This document shows positions 38,601 through 46,103 of a stretch of 64,000 nucleotides of DNA, piece by piece; position 1 is the first letter of the stretch, and every line of letters begins with the position of its first letter. The translations under genes were made by a program, and so were the position numbers. The DNA lies in contig NC_007511.1 of NCBI RefSeq assembly GCF_000012945.1, forward strand, positions 1,240,001 to 1,304,000. Direction: 5' to 3'. The notes beneath the pieces are model-generated. The model was not told the origin of the DNA, searched no databases, and saw nothing but the letters and a program-made list of their open reading frames with translations. Source of the DNA: Burkholderia lata. GTDB taxonomy: Bacteria > Pseudomonadota > Gammaproteobacteria > Burkholderiales > Burkholderiaceae.

Positions 38601-40481
38601 GATGTCGAACTCGGTGTCGTCGGCGAGTTCGAGGCCGAAGTCGTGTACCCACGCATGCGCGGCATCTTGCGTCTGGATCCGGTACGGCCGCTCTTCGTCG
38701 ACGCGCACGCCCAGATGCTCGAGCATCGGCAGGCTGCGCGACAGCGCGATCGGGTCGCCCGCGCGATAGACCTTGAAGCGGAACGCACGCGCCTCGGCCT
38801 CGATCGGCCGGTACAGGTTCATCGCGAGCTGCCCCGAATCCTTCACGCGCTCGATCAATTCGATGTCGCGCACGGCCGTGCGTGCCGGATAGTCGTCGCG
38901 ATAGCCAGCGGGGAACGAGTCGGCATAGCGCTGCAGCAGGCGGTTGCCTTGCTCTTCGCCGAATGCGTCGAGCAGCGCGTCGGCGAGGTCGTCCTGCCAG
39001 CGGCGCGTGACCTGCACGAGCCGCGTTTCGAGCTCGCGCGTGTCGACGTCGGGCATCGTGCCCGGTTCCGCGTGCACGACGAAATGAATGCGCGCGATCG
39101 CCGATTCCGACAGCAGCGGCGTGAATTCGACGTTCACGCCGTTGTACGCATCGATGAGCAGCTTCGCGATGCGCCGGCGCAGGTCGGTGTTGTACTTGTC
39201 GCGCGGCACGAACACGAGGCACGACACGAAGCGGTCGAAGCGGTCGCGGCGCACGAACAGGCGTGTGCGCTGGTGTTCCTGCAGCCGCAGGATGCCGAGC
39301 GCGATGTCGTAGAGCTGGTCTTCGTCGGCCTGGAACAGCTCGTCGCGCGGATAGGTTTCGAGCACCGTCACGAGCGACTTGCCGAGATGTCCCTTCGGCA
39401 AGAAGCCCGCGCGCCGCACGATGTTCGCGCACTTGCGGCGCACGATCGGGATCTCGGCGCTCGACACCATGTAGGCGGTCGACGTGTAGAGCCCGATGAA
39501 GCGGCGCTCGCCGGCGACCTTGCCGTCGGGGCCGACGAGTTTCACGCCGACGTAGTCGAGATAGCCGGGCCGGTGCACGGTCGCGCGCGAGTTCGCCTTG
39601 GTCAGGAAGATCGGCCAGGAGCCGGTGATGATGTCGGCGGCGGCCTGCGGCAGCGGCGTGACGTCGGGTGCGCCCGACGTGCGCAGCGACTCACGCAGGA
39701 TGCCGAAGCCGGTGCCTTCGATGCCGCGCAGCCCGAAGCCCGAGCCGTCCGATACCAGCGCGTAGTCGCGCTGGCCGAGGAACGTGAAGTGATCGGCGGC
39801 CATCCATTCGAGGAACGCGCGTGCCTCGATGTCTTCCGCGGTCGATTCGCGCGCCTTCATTTCCTTGATCGTCGCGCGGGCGATGTCGACGATCTTCGGC
39901 CAGTCTTCCACCGACGCGCGCACGTCGCCGAGCACGTGCGCGATGTCGTTGCGCAAGGTGTTGAGCAGTGCGGCATCGCCGCAGCGGTCGACTTCGAAAT
40001 GGATGAACGAGGCGAGCTGCGACTGGCCGTCGCCGGGCGTCGCGCCGCCCGCGTCGACGCGCTCGATGCCGCCATCGCGACCGCGCCAGATGCGGAAGAC
40101 CGGGTGCAGTGCCGAGTGCAGCGCGAGCCCGAGGCGGTTGACGGCCATCGTCACCGAATCGACGAGGAACGGCATGTCGTCGTTGACGATCTCGATGACC
40201 GTGTGGTCCGAGTGCCAGCCGTGCTGTTCGAGGATCGGGTTGTACACGCGCAGCCGTTCGCTGCCGGGCACGAACTTCTGGGCGGTCTGCCAGTGCGCCA
40301 TCGCGGCGCCGTAGAGATCGGCGATGCTGCGGCTTTGCAGATCGTCGGCATCGACGAAATCGTAGTAATGACGCAGGAAGGGTTCGACGATCTGGAACGT
40401 GGCTTCGGGCAGACGCCCGCGCGCGAATTCGACGACGTCCGAGAGCAGGTGTGCGACGACTTCCTCGTTCTTCGCTTCCAT
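35640..40481 (-). CDS. NAD-specific glutamate dehydrogenase, large (~180 kDa) type
   Basis: The 1613-residue protein matches the large bacterial NAD-GDH: a long N-terminal regulatory region (ACT-like segments, about 1-700), the catalytic domain ([43 protein letters not shown] near 800, [14 protein letters not shown] near 1000) and a helical C-terminal domain. It deaminates glutamate to 2-oxoglutarate for use as carbon and nitrogen source. ATG 40481 has GGAG just upstream. Single-gene unit. Confidence 0.96.
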   Translation of the reverse strand: [1613 protein letters not shown]

Positions 40482-40641
40482 GGCGGTCTCCTCGTCGGGT
40501 GGCCATCGGCTGCTGCGTCTGTCCGGCATTATGCGCCGATTGCGTGACAAAGCGATGTGCGGGCGCACAACGAGCGGCGGCCGGAGGCGGCCGCGTGCAG
40601 CGCCCGTCGCGGGCGCTACAGTGGGTGAATCAGTGCAGGGC

Positions 40642-40666
40642 AGGCGGCGCCGAAACGACGCCGCCT
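40642..40666 (-). terminator. stem-loop after the tautomerase gene
   Basis: AGGCGGCG (40642-40649) and CGCCGCCT (40659-40666) form an 8-bp stem just past the tautomerase stop. On the minus strand no U-run follows, so efficiency is uncertain. Confidence 0.4.
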
Positions 40667-40673
40667 TTGACGC

Positions 40674-40862
40674 TCAGCGCTCGTCGCTCCACAGCTTGCC
40701 GGCCGTCGCCCAGTTCTCTTTCTTCACGTCGGTCAGGATGATATCGACCGAGCCCGGCGCGCAGCCGAGCGTCTCGCACGTGACGCGCGTGATGGCTTCG
40801 ACGAATTCGCGCTTCTGGTCGACGGTGCGGCCTTCGAAGAGCTGGATATTGAAAGTCGGCAT
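40674..40862 (-). CDS. 4-oxalocrotonate tautomerase family protein
   Basis: The 62-residue protein starts Met-Pro, so Pro1 would be exposed as catalytic base after Met removal. The remainder (MPTFNIQLFEGRTVDQKREFVEAITRV...) matches the small tautomerases. They interconvert keto and enol acids, often in aromatic degradation. It lies 51 bases after the class II aldolase gene on the same strand and likely acts on a related oxo-acid. Confidence 0.9.
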   Translation of the reverse strand: MPTFNIQLFEGRTVDQKREFVEAITRVTCETLGCAPGSVDIILTDVKKENWATAGKLWSDER

Positions 40863-40913
40863 GACGGAATGCTCCGATGGTTGGGGTGAATGATTCGTGG
40901 GGAGCCGGCGGCA

Positions 40914-41690
40914 TCAGTCGCGATACGTCGGATCGATCCGGTCGAGCCGGCGCAGCAGCGCCGGCCATTCCAGTTCGCCCTCGATCGCGCCGCCGTCGCG
41001 CAGCTGTTCGGCGGTGCGGTCGGCGATGGCCGGGGCGGGCAGCACGAGCGGCCCGCCGCCGGCCTGCGCGCGCACCTGGATATCGCACGCCTTGATCAGC
41101 GTATCCATCAGCACATAGGCTTCGGCCACGGTGCGGCCGACCGTCAGCGTGCCGTGGTTGCGCAGCAGCATCGCGGATTTCGCGCCGAGGCTCGCGGTCA
41201 GTCGCGCGCCTTCGGCCGGCGAGAACGCGAGCGCCTCGTAGTCGTGGTACGCGAGGTCGCCATGAAAGCGCAGCGCGTGTTGCGACGCGGGCAGCAGCCC
41301 GTCGCGCTGGATCGATACGGCGATGCCGGCCGTATTGTGCAGATGCATCACGCACACGGCATCGGCGCGCGCGGCATGCACGGCCGCGTGCAGCGCGAAG
41401 CCCGTCACGTTGACCGCATGCTCGCTGTCGCCGATCCGGTTGCCGGCCAGGTCGATCTTCACGAGATTCGATGCGCGGACTTCGTCGAACGTGAGGCCGA
41501 ACGGGTTGATCAGGAAGTGGCCGGGCTCGCCGGGCACGGTCGCGGAAAGATGCGTGTAGATCAGGTCGTCCCAGCCGTTCAGCGCAACGAGCCGGTACGC
41601 GGCGGCGAGGTCGACGCGCATCTGGCGTTCGGCGTCCGAGATCGGGCCGCCGGGTTTCACGGCATCAGGACGGTGTGCGAATGACGACAT
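40914..41690 (-). CDS. class II aldolase/adducin family protein
   Basis: The 258-residue protein has the class II aldolase/adducin zinc motifs: NGWDDLIYTHLSATVPG, MHLHNTAG and LLRNHGTLTVGRTVAEAYVLMDTL. Family members cleave or epimerise phosphorylated sugars, but this subgroup is mostly unassigned. GGAGAA precedes ATG 41690, which lies inside the end of the urea transporter gene (26-base overlap). Confidence 0.9.
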   Translation of the reverse strand: MSSFAHRPDAVKPGGPISDAERQMRVDLAAAYRLVALNGWDDLIYTHLSATVPGEPGHFLINPFGLTFDEVRASNLVKIDLAGNRIGDSEHAVNVTGFALHAAVHAARADAVCVMHLHNTAGIAVSIQRDGLLPASQHALRFHGDLAYHDYEALAFSPAEGARLTASLGAKSAMLLRNHGTLTVGRTVAEAYVLMDTLIKACDIQVRAQAGGGPLVLPAPAIADRTAEQLRDGGAIEGELEWPALLRRLDRIDPTYRD

Positions 41691-42558
41691 CGGGTTCTCC
41701 GAGGGTGAAGCGGCGCGCGACGATCACCGTGACCCACGACGCGAGTGCGAACGGGGCCGTGAACGCGGGAATGCCGGCGCGCGTGGCAAGCCACTGGATC
41801 AGCGCGGCGAGTGCGGCGGCCGCGAGCGCCGCGCGCGGGCCGCGCGGCATCAGCGCGAGCGCGGCGAGCGCGCCGTTGAAGCCGAGCAGGCCGTCGGCGA
41901 ACGATGTGCCGCTGGCGCCGAGCGTGATCAGCAGCACGGTCGATACCAGCGCGCCGCCGAGCGCGAACGCGGCCGCGCGGCGCGATGCGACGGCCAGGCC
42001 GGCGACGATCAGCGCGCCGGCCCATGCGCCTTGCGCGAAGGTGGTCTGGGCGACGCCCGAAAGAAGGGCGTCGGCGGCGGACGCAAGCGTCAGCGCCGGG
42101 CCGGCCGTCGCGCCGCTTGCATGTTGCAGCGCGACAAACGGCAGCCAAAGCGCGGTGACGGCGAGACACGGGCTTGAATACGGGCATTGGCGCCAGCGTG
42201 CGAGCGGCATGCGCATCGCGCGCTGCACGAGCGCAGCGCCGATCGAAACCAGCGGGACCAGCGCGACGGCAGCGAGTTGATGGGGCGCGAACAGCACGGC
42301 GATCAGCGCGGCGAGCGCGCCGTTGAAGCCGTGCAGCCCCTGCTCGACATCGCGGCGCTCGGCGCCCGTCAGCACGGCCGTCATGCTGGCGGCGGCCGAG
42401 CCGACCAGCGCCGCGCTCGCGAGCCGCAGGTCGGTCAGCGCCAGCGCGGCGAGCAGCAGCGCGCCCGTGAGCGCATTCGCCTGCAGCACGATCTGCCCGA
42501 TGCCGCGCAGCAAGATACGCAGGTCGATCGACGGCGAGACGGGGCGGGCGGTAGGCAT
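41665..42558 (-). CDS. urea transporter (UT family)
   Basis: The 297-residue hydrophobic protein has the internal duplication of urea transporters; both halves carry the motif GFNGALAAL (EQGLHGFNGALAAL and DGLLGFNGALAALAL) and there are about ten membrane segments. It should pass urea through the inner membrane. No urease or urea carboxylase gene is in the window. Start 42558 is chosen because the family begins there; a reading to 42609 is possible. Overlaps the aldolase gene. Confidence 0.85.
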   Translation of the reverse strand: MPTARPVSPSIDLRILLRGIGQIVLQANALTGALLLAALALTDLRLASAALVGSAAASMTAVLTGAERRDVEQGLHGFNGALAALIAVLFAPHQLAAVALVPLVSIGAALVQRAMRMPLARWRQCPYSSPCLAVTALWLPFVALQHASGATAGPALTLASAADALLSGVAQTTFAQGAWAGALIVAGLAVASRRAAAFALGGALVSTVLLITLGASGTSFADGLLGFNGALAALALMPRGPRAALAAAALAALIQWLATRAGIPAFTAPFALASWVTVIVARRFTLGEPDVVIRTPS

Positions 42559-42813
42559 GATGGCGGCGGAACAGGACGAGCCGCGAGCATAGGACACAAT
42601 GCCATGCACCGGAATAGGGAATTCTGGATAGTCAGGATTTGTGGGCAGCGCACCAGATCGGGGAATACGGCGTGTCCTGCGTGCTTGAACACCGCTCCGT
42701 TAGCTATTCAGGGGCGTTGGTCGGGCCGCTCGTGAATTCGGGCGGTGGCTGGCGTAGTCGTCGGGGGATTTGTGCCACGATGTCCCGCATCGGGAAAACC
42801 GGGAGGCGGAAAG

Positions 42814-43380
42814 ATGCGCGAAGTGCGTTGGGCGTCGCTCGAAGGCGACGGGGTCGAACATCTGACGTTCGACCGGAGCGGCGGCGGGATCGTCGTCGAA
42901 AGCGCGGTGGTCGGCCAGCGGTACGGCCGTGCATACGGGCTCGCGTATCGCGTCGAATGCGACGCGCACTGGCGCGTGACCTGTGCGGTGCTCAAGGTGA
43001 TGGGCGGCGGCACGCTCGAATTGCGCGGGGACGGCGCCGGCCACTGGCACGACGGCTCGGGCCGCGCACTGCCGGAACTCGACGGCTGCATCGACATCGA
43101 CATCGCGGCGACGCCGTTCACGAATTCGCTGCCGATCGGCCGCCTCGGGCTCGCGCGCGGCGAGCGGCGGCCGATCGACGTCGCGTACATCTCGACGCCG
43201 GACCTGAAGGTCACGCCGGTCAAGCAGGCCTACGCATGCATCGAGCCGGGCCGGCGCTACCGCTACGAAGGGATCTTCCGCGACTTCACGGCCGAGATGG
43301 AGATCGACGACGACGGGCTCGTCGTCGATTACGAGACGCTGTTCAGACGCCTGCCGGCGCCGGCGCCCGCGGTGCGCTGA
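42814..43380 (+). CDS. putative glycolipid-binding protein (DUF1089)
   Basis: The 188-residue protein has the DUF1089 pattern (REVRWASLEGDGVEHLTFD, LKVMGGGTLELRGDGAGHWHDGSGRALPELDGCIDIDIAATPFTNSLPI, YISTPDLKVTP). The fold is a lipocalin-like barrel related to LolA/VioE-like glycolipid-binding proteins. GGGAGG (42801-42806) precedes ATG 42814. Its last 52 bases overlap the end of the convergent alpha/beta hydrolase gene. Confidence 0.85.
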   Translation: MREVRWASLEGDGVEHLTFDRSGGGIVVESAVVGQRYGRAYGLAYRVECDAHWRVTCAVLKVMGGGTLELRGDGAGHWHDGSGRALPELDGCIDIDIAATPFTNSLPIGRLGLARGERRPIDVAYISTPDLKVTPVKQAYACIEPGRRYRYEGIFRDFTAEMEIDDDGLVVDYETLFRRLPAPAPAVR

Positions 43381-44252
43381 ACCCGGGCCGCGGCCGGCGC
43401 GATTGCCGGCCGCTCCTGCGCGGACGCGAAGCGGTCGATCCGCGACGCGATCATGTCGGGGTGGCGCAGCACGATCCAGTGCGTGCCGTCGATTTCCTCG
43501 CGCACGTGGTCGCCGAGCCAGCGGTCGAGGTCGACCGACATCTCGGGCGTCACATAACGGTCGCGCACCGGCACCAGGATCTGCACGGGTGCCTGTGCGT
43601 AGCGTTCGCGCGGCTTGCGTGCCCGCGCGATGAAGTTCGCGCGGTACAGCTGCAGGCCGTTCAGCGCGTTCTTCAGTTGCACGGGATCGCGCTCGGCACG
43701 CACGCGTTCGGTGAGCTGCAGCCAGCGCGGCCACAATGCGGCACCACCGAGCCGCCACACCAGCGACGGCACGAGCGGCAGGTGGAAGAACGCGATATAC
43801 CACGACTTCAGGCTCTGCTTGAGCCGCATCTTCGCGCGGAACACGTGATCGAGGCACGGGCCCGAGATCGACGTGTACGACGCGATCCGGCCGCGGAACG
43901 CGGGGTCGGTCACGGCCTCCCAGCACTGGATCGACCCCCAGTCGTGGCCGACGAGGTGGAACGGCCGGCCGCCGCAGGTTGCGTCGGCCACCGCCTTCAG
44001 GTCGGCGGCGAGCCGTTCGAGCGTGTAGTCGGCGCGGCGGCGCGGCGCATCGGAGGCACCGGCGCCGCGCACGTCGTACGCGATCACGCGGTAGCGCTTC
44101 GCGAGCCGCGCCCGGATCGGCGCCCACACGGCCGCCGAATCGGGGTAGCCGTGCACGAGGATCAGCGGCGGGGCGCGACGCGACCCGCTTACGTAGACGG
44201 CGAGTTTCACGTCGCCGGACTGGACGGTCAGCATCTCGTGGGCGCGCGCCAT
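43329..44252 (-). CDS. alpha/beta hydrolase with Asp nucleophile (epoxide hydrolase/dehalogenase-like)
   Basis: The 307-residue protein has HGYPDSAAVW and the elbow VGHDWGS, where Asp104 replaces Ser as nucleophile, as in epoxide hydrolases and haloalkane dehalogenases; the late GTHWIVLRHPD supplies His. It is the last gene of a minus-strand operon with a Baeyer-Villiger monooxygenase, an SDR and a metal-dependent hydrolase. Its 3' end overlaps the convergent DUF1089 gene by 52 bases. Confidence 0.88.
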   Translation of the reverse strand: MARAHEMLTVQSGDVKLAVYVSGSRRAPPLILVHGYPDSAAVWAPIRARLAKRYRVIAYDVRGAGASDAPRRRADYTLERLAADLKAVADATCGGRPFHLVGHDWGSIQCWEAVTDPAFRGRIASYTSISGPCLDHVFRAKMRLKQSLKSWYIAFFHLPLVPSLVWRLGGAALWPRWLQLTERVRAERDPVQLKNALNGLQLYRANFIARARKPRERYAQAPVQILVPVRDRYVTPEMSVDLDRWLGDHVREEIDGTHWIVLRHPDMIASRIDRFASAQERPAIAPAAARVQRTAGAGAGRRLNSVS

Positions 44253-44256
44253 GGCG

Positions 44257-45162
44257 TCATGCCTGCGGAACCGGGTGCAGCGGCACGCGGCGCGGGGCGG
44301 CTTGCGCGGCGTAGCGCGCGTTGGTCGCGTCGATGTTCTCGAGCAGCGTGTCGAGCCCCTGCAGGTACACGTGGTTGTCGTGGTCCCACGGATGGAAGCC
44401 CGGGCGGAAGTAGTCGAGCCATTCGCGCGCGATGCTTGGGAACACGCCGTGCTTCGGGCTGTACAGGTACTTCACGAGGCGCCACATGCCGCCGAACTTG
44501 CCGTGCTCGCGACGGTGCGCGCGCATCAGGCGCACGTGGAAGTCGAACACGATCGTCCAGAAGAACACGGTCGTCGTCAGCATCGTGCCCGTGCGCAGCA
44601 GGTAGCTGCCGAGGCCTGGCTTCATCACGGTCGTCCATACGTCGTAGGACACCGCCTTGTGCTCGGTTTCCTCCATCGCATGCCACATCCACATCTGCTG
44701 GTAGCCTTCGACCGAGCCGTCGATGCGATGCTCGTGGCCCGACAGCAGCTGGTTCGCGAGGATCGCCGTGTAGTGCTCGAGCGCAATCGTGATCGCGAGC
44801 TGCATCGAATGCGGCAGCACCTTCTTGAACCAGCCGAGGATCGTCCACAGGCGCTTGTCGAGCTTGTGAGCGGGCAGGCCGGACGACTGCAGCAGGTCGT
44901 TGTATTCGATGTGCTCGCGCGTGTGCATCGCTTCCTGACCGATGAAGCCGAGCACCTGCTTCTTCAGTTCGGGATCCTCGATCTGGTCGCGATAGTTGCG
45001 CACCGAATCCATGAAGAAGCGTTCGCCGGCCGGAAACAGCAGCGACAGCGCGTTCATGAAGTGCGTGACCGGTACGCCCTGCACGTGCCAGTCGCGCGCG
45101 CGTTCGGGGGGCAGCGCGAAACGGATGTCGCGCCGCACGGGCATCAAGTTCGGGGTCGTCAT
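44257..45162 (-). CDS. metal-dependent hydrolase (PF10118-type)
   Basis: The 301-residue protein matches the predicted metal-dependent hydrolases of the Metal_hydrol family: FPAGERFFMDSVRNYRDQI, FIGQEAMHTREHIEYNDLL, ITIALEHYTAIL and WMWHAMEETEHKAVSYDVW. The Glu/His pattern repeated in pairs suggests a di-iron ferritin-like site rather than a classic hydrolase. GGGAGGAG precedes ATG 45162, which overlaps the SDR stop by 4 bases. Confidence 0.88.
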   Translation of the reverse strand: MTTPNLMPVRRDIRFALPPERARDWHVQGVPVTHFMNALSLLFPAGERFFMDSVRNYRDQIEDPELKKQVLGFIGQEAMHTREHIEYNDLLQSSGLPAHKLDKRLWTILGWFKKVLPHSMQLAITIALEHYTAILANQLLSGHEHRIDGSVEGYQQMWMWHAMEETEHKAVSYDVWTTVMKPGLGSYLLRTGTMLTTTVFFWTIVFDFHVRLMRAHRREHGKFGGMWRLVKYLYSPKHGVFPSIAREWLDYFRPGFHPWDHDNHVYLQGLDTLLENIDATNARYAAQAAPRRVPLHPVPQA

Positions 45163-46082
45163 GATTGTTCTCCTCCCTGGTTGCCTGCATTGTTGTAGGT
45201 GGCGTGCAGCGGCGCGGGCGCCGGCGCGCCGCGGCGGGCCTTCGCGGCCTCGCGGCGCGTCGCGAGCACGACGAGCGCCTGGTACGCGGACGGCAGGATG
45301 CGCGCCATCCAGTCCGCACCCTTCGCGTCGCGGCCGATCAGCACGCGGCGCTTGTTCTTGCGCACGCCGGCGAGGATCGTGCGCGCGGCGTCGTCGGCGG
45401 TCGTGATGAAGAACTTCTCGAAGCTGTCCTTGCCTTGCTGCTCGCTCTCGACGATGAAGCCGACCATGTTCTTCGCGACGCGGCTCGATTGCGCGATGTT
45501 CGTGCGGATGCCGCCCGGATGCACGCAGGTCGCCGACACGCCGCACTTCATCATGTCGAGTTCCTGGCGCAGCGATTCGGTGAAGCCGCGCACCGCGAAC
45601 TTGGTCGCGTTGTAGCCGCTCATGCCGGGCTGCGCGAAGATCCCGAAGATGCTCGACGTGTTGATCACGTGGCCGTCGCCCGATGCCTTCAGGTGCGGCA
45701 GGAATGCCTTCGTGCCGTGCACGACGCCCCAGAAGTTGATGTTCACGATCCACTCGAGATCGCTGTATTCCATCCCTTCGATCGTGCTCGACAGCGCGAC
45801 GCCCGCGTTGTTGAAGATCAGGTTGACCTTGCCGTGCTCTTTCGCGGTGTCGTCGGCCCACGCGAACATTGCTTCGCGGTCGCCGACATCCAGCACGCGC
45901 GTCGACACGCGCACGTTCGGCGCGATCGCGCGGATGATCCGTTCGGTTTCGGCGAGGCCGACGCCGTTCTTGTCGGCGAGCGATACCTGGCAGCCGGCCT
46001 GCGCGAGCTGGATCGCGAGCGAGCGGCCCATGCCCGAGCCGGCGCCCGTGATCGCGGCGACCTTGTTGGCGAAATCTCTCAT
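45159..46082 (-). CDS. short-chain dehydrogenase/reductase of the BVMO operon
   Basis: The 307-residue SDR has TGAGSGMG near residue 12, NNAG, a Ser in NTSSIFG and YNATK in the active site, so it is catalytically complete. AAGGAG precedes ATG 46082. With the neighbouring monooxygenase it probably oxidises an alcohol to a ketone, which the Baeyer-Villiger enzyme then converts to an ester. Confidence 0.9.
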   Translation of the reverse strand: MRDFANKVAAITGAGSGMGRSLAIQLAQAGCQVSLADKNGVGLAETERIIRAIAPNVRVSTRVLDVGDREAMFAWADDTAKEHGKVNLIFNNAGVALSSTIEGMEYSDLEWIVNINFWGVVHGTKAFLPHLKASGDGHVINTSSIFGIFAQPGMSGYNATKFAVRGFTESLRQELDMMKCGVSATCVHPGGIRTNIAQSSRVAKNMVGFIVESEQQGKDSFEKFFITTADDAARTILAGVRKNKRRVLIGRDAKGADWMARILPSAYQALVVLATRREAAKARRGAPAPAPLHATYNNAGNQGGEQS

Positions 46083-46103
46083 GTCGATTGCTCCTTGTCT
46101 GGC

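Noticed and set aside
35730..40547. A 1605-codon open frame antisense to the NAD-glutamate dehydrogenase gene
   Set aside because: It is a GC-skew shadow: its translation is rich in Arg, Ala, His, Gln and Val with no domain, while the opposite strand encodes a complete known enzyme.
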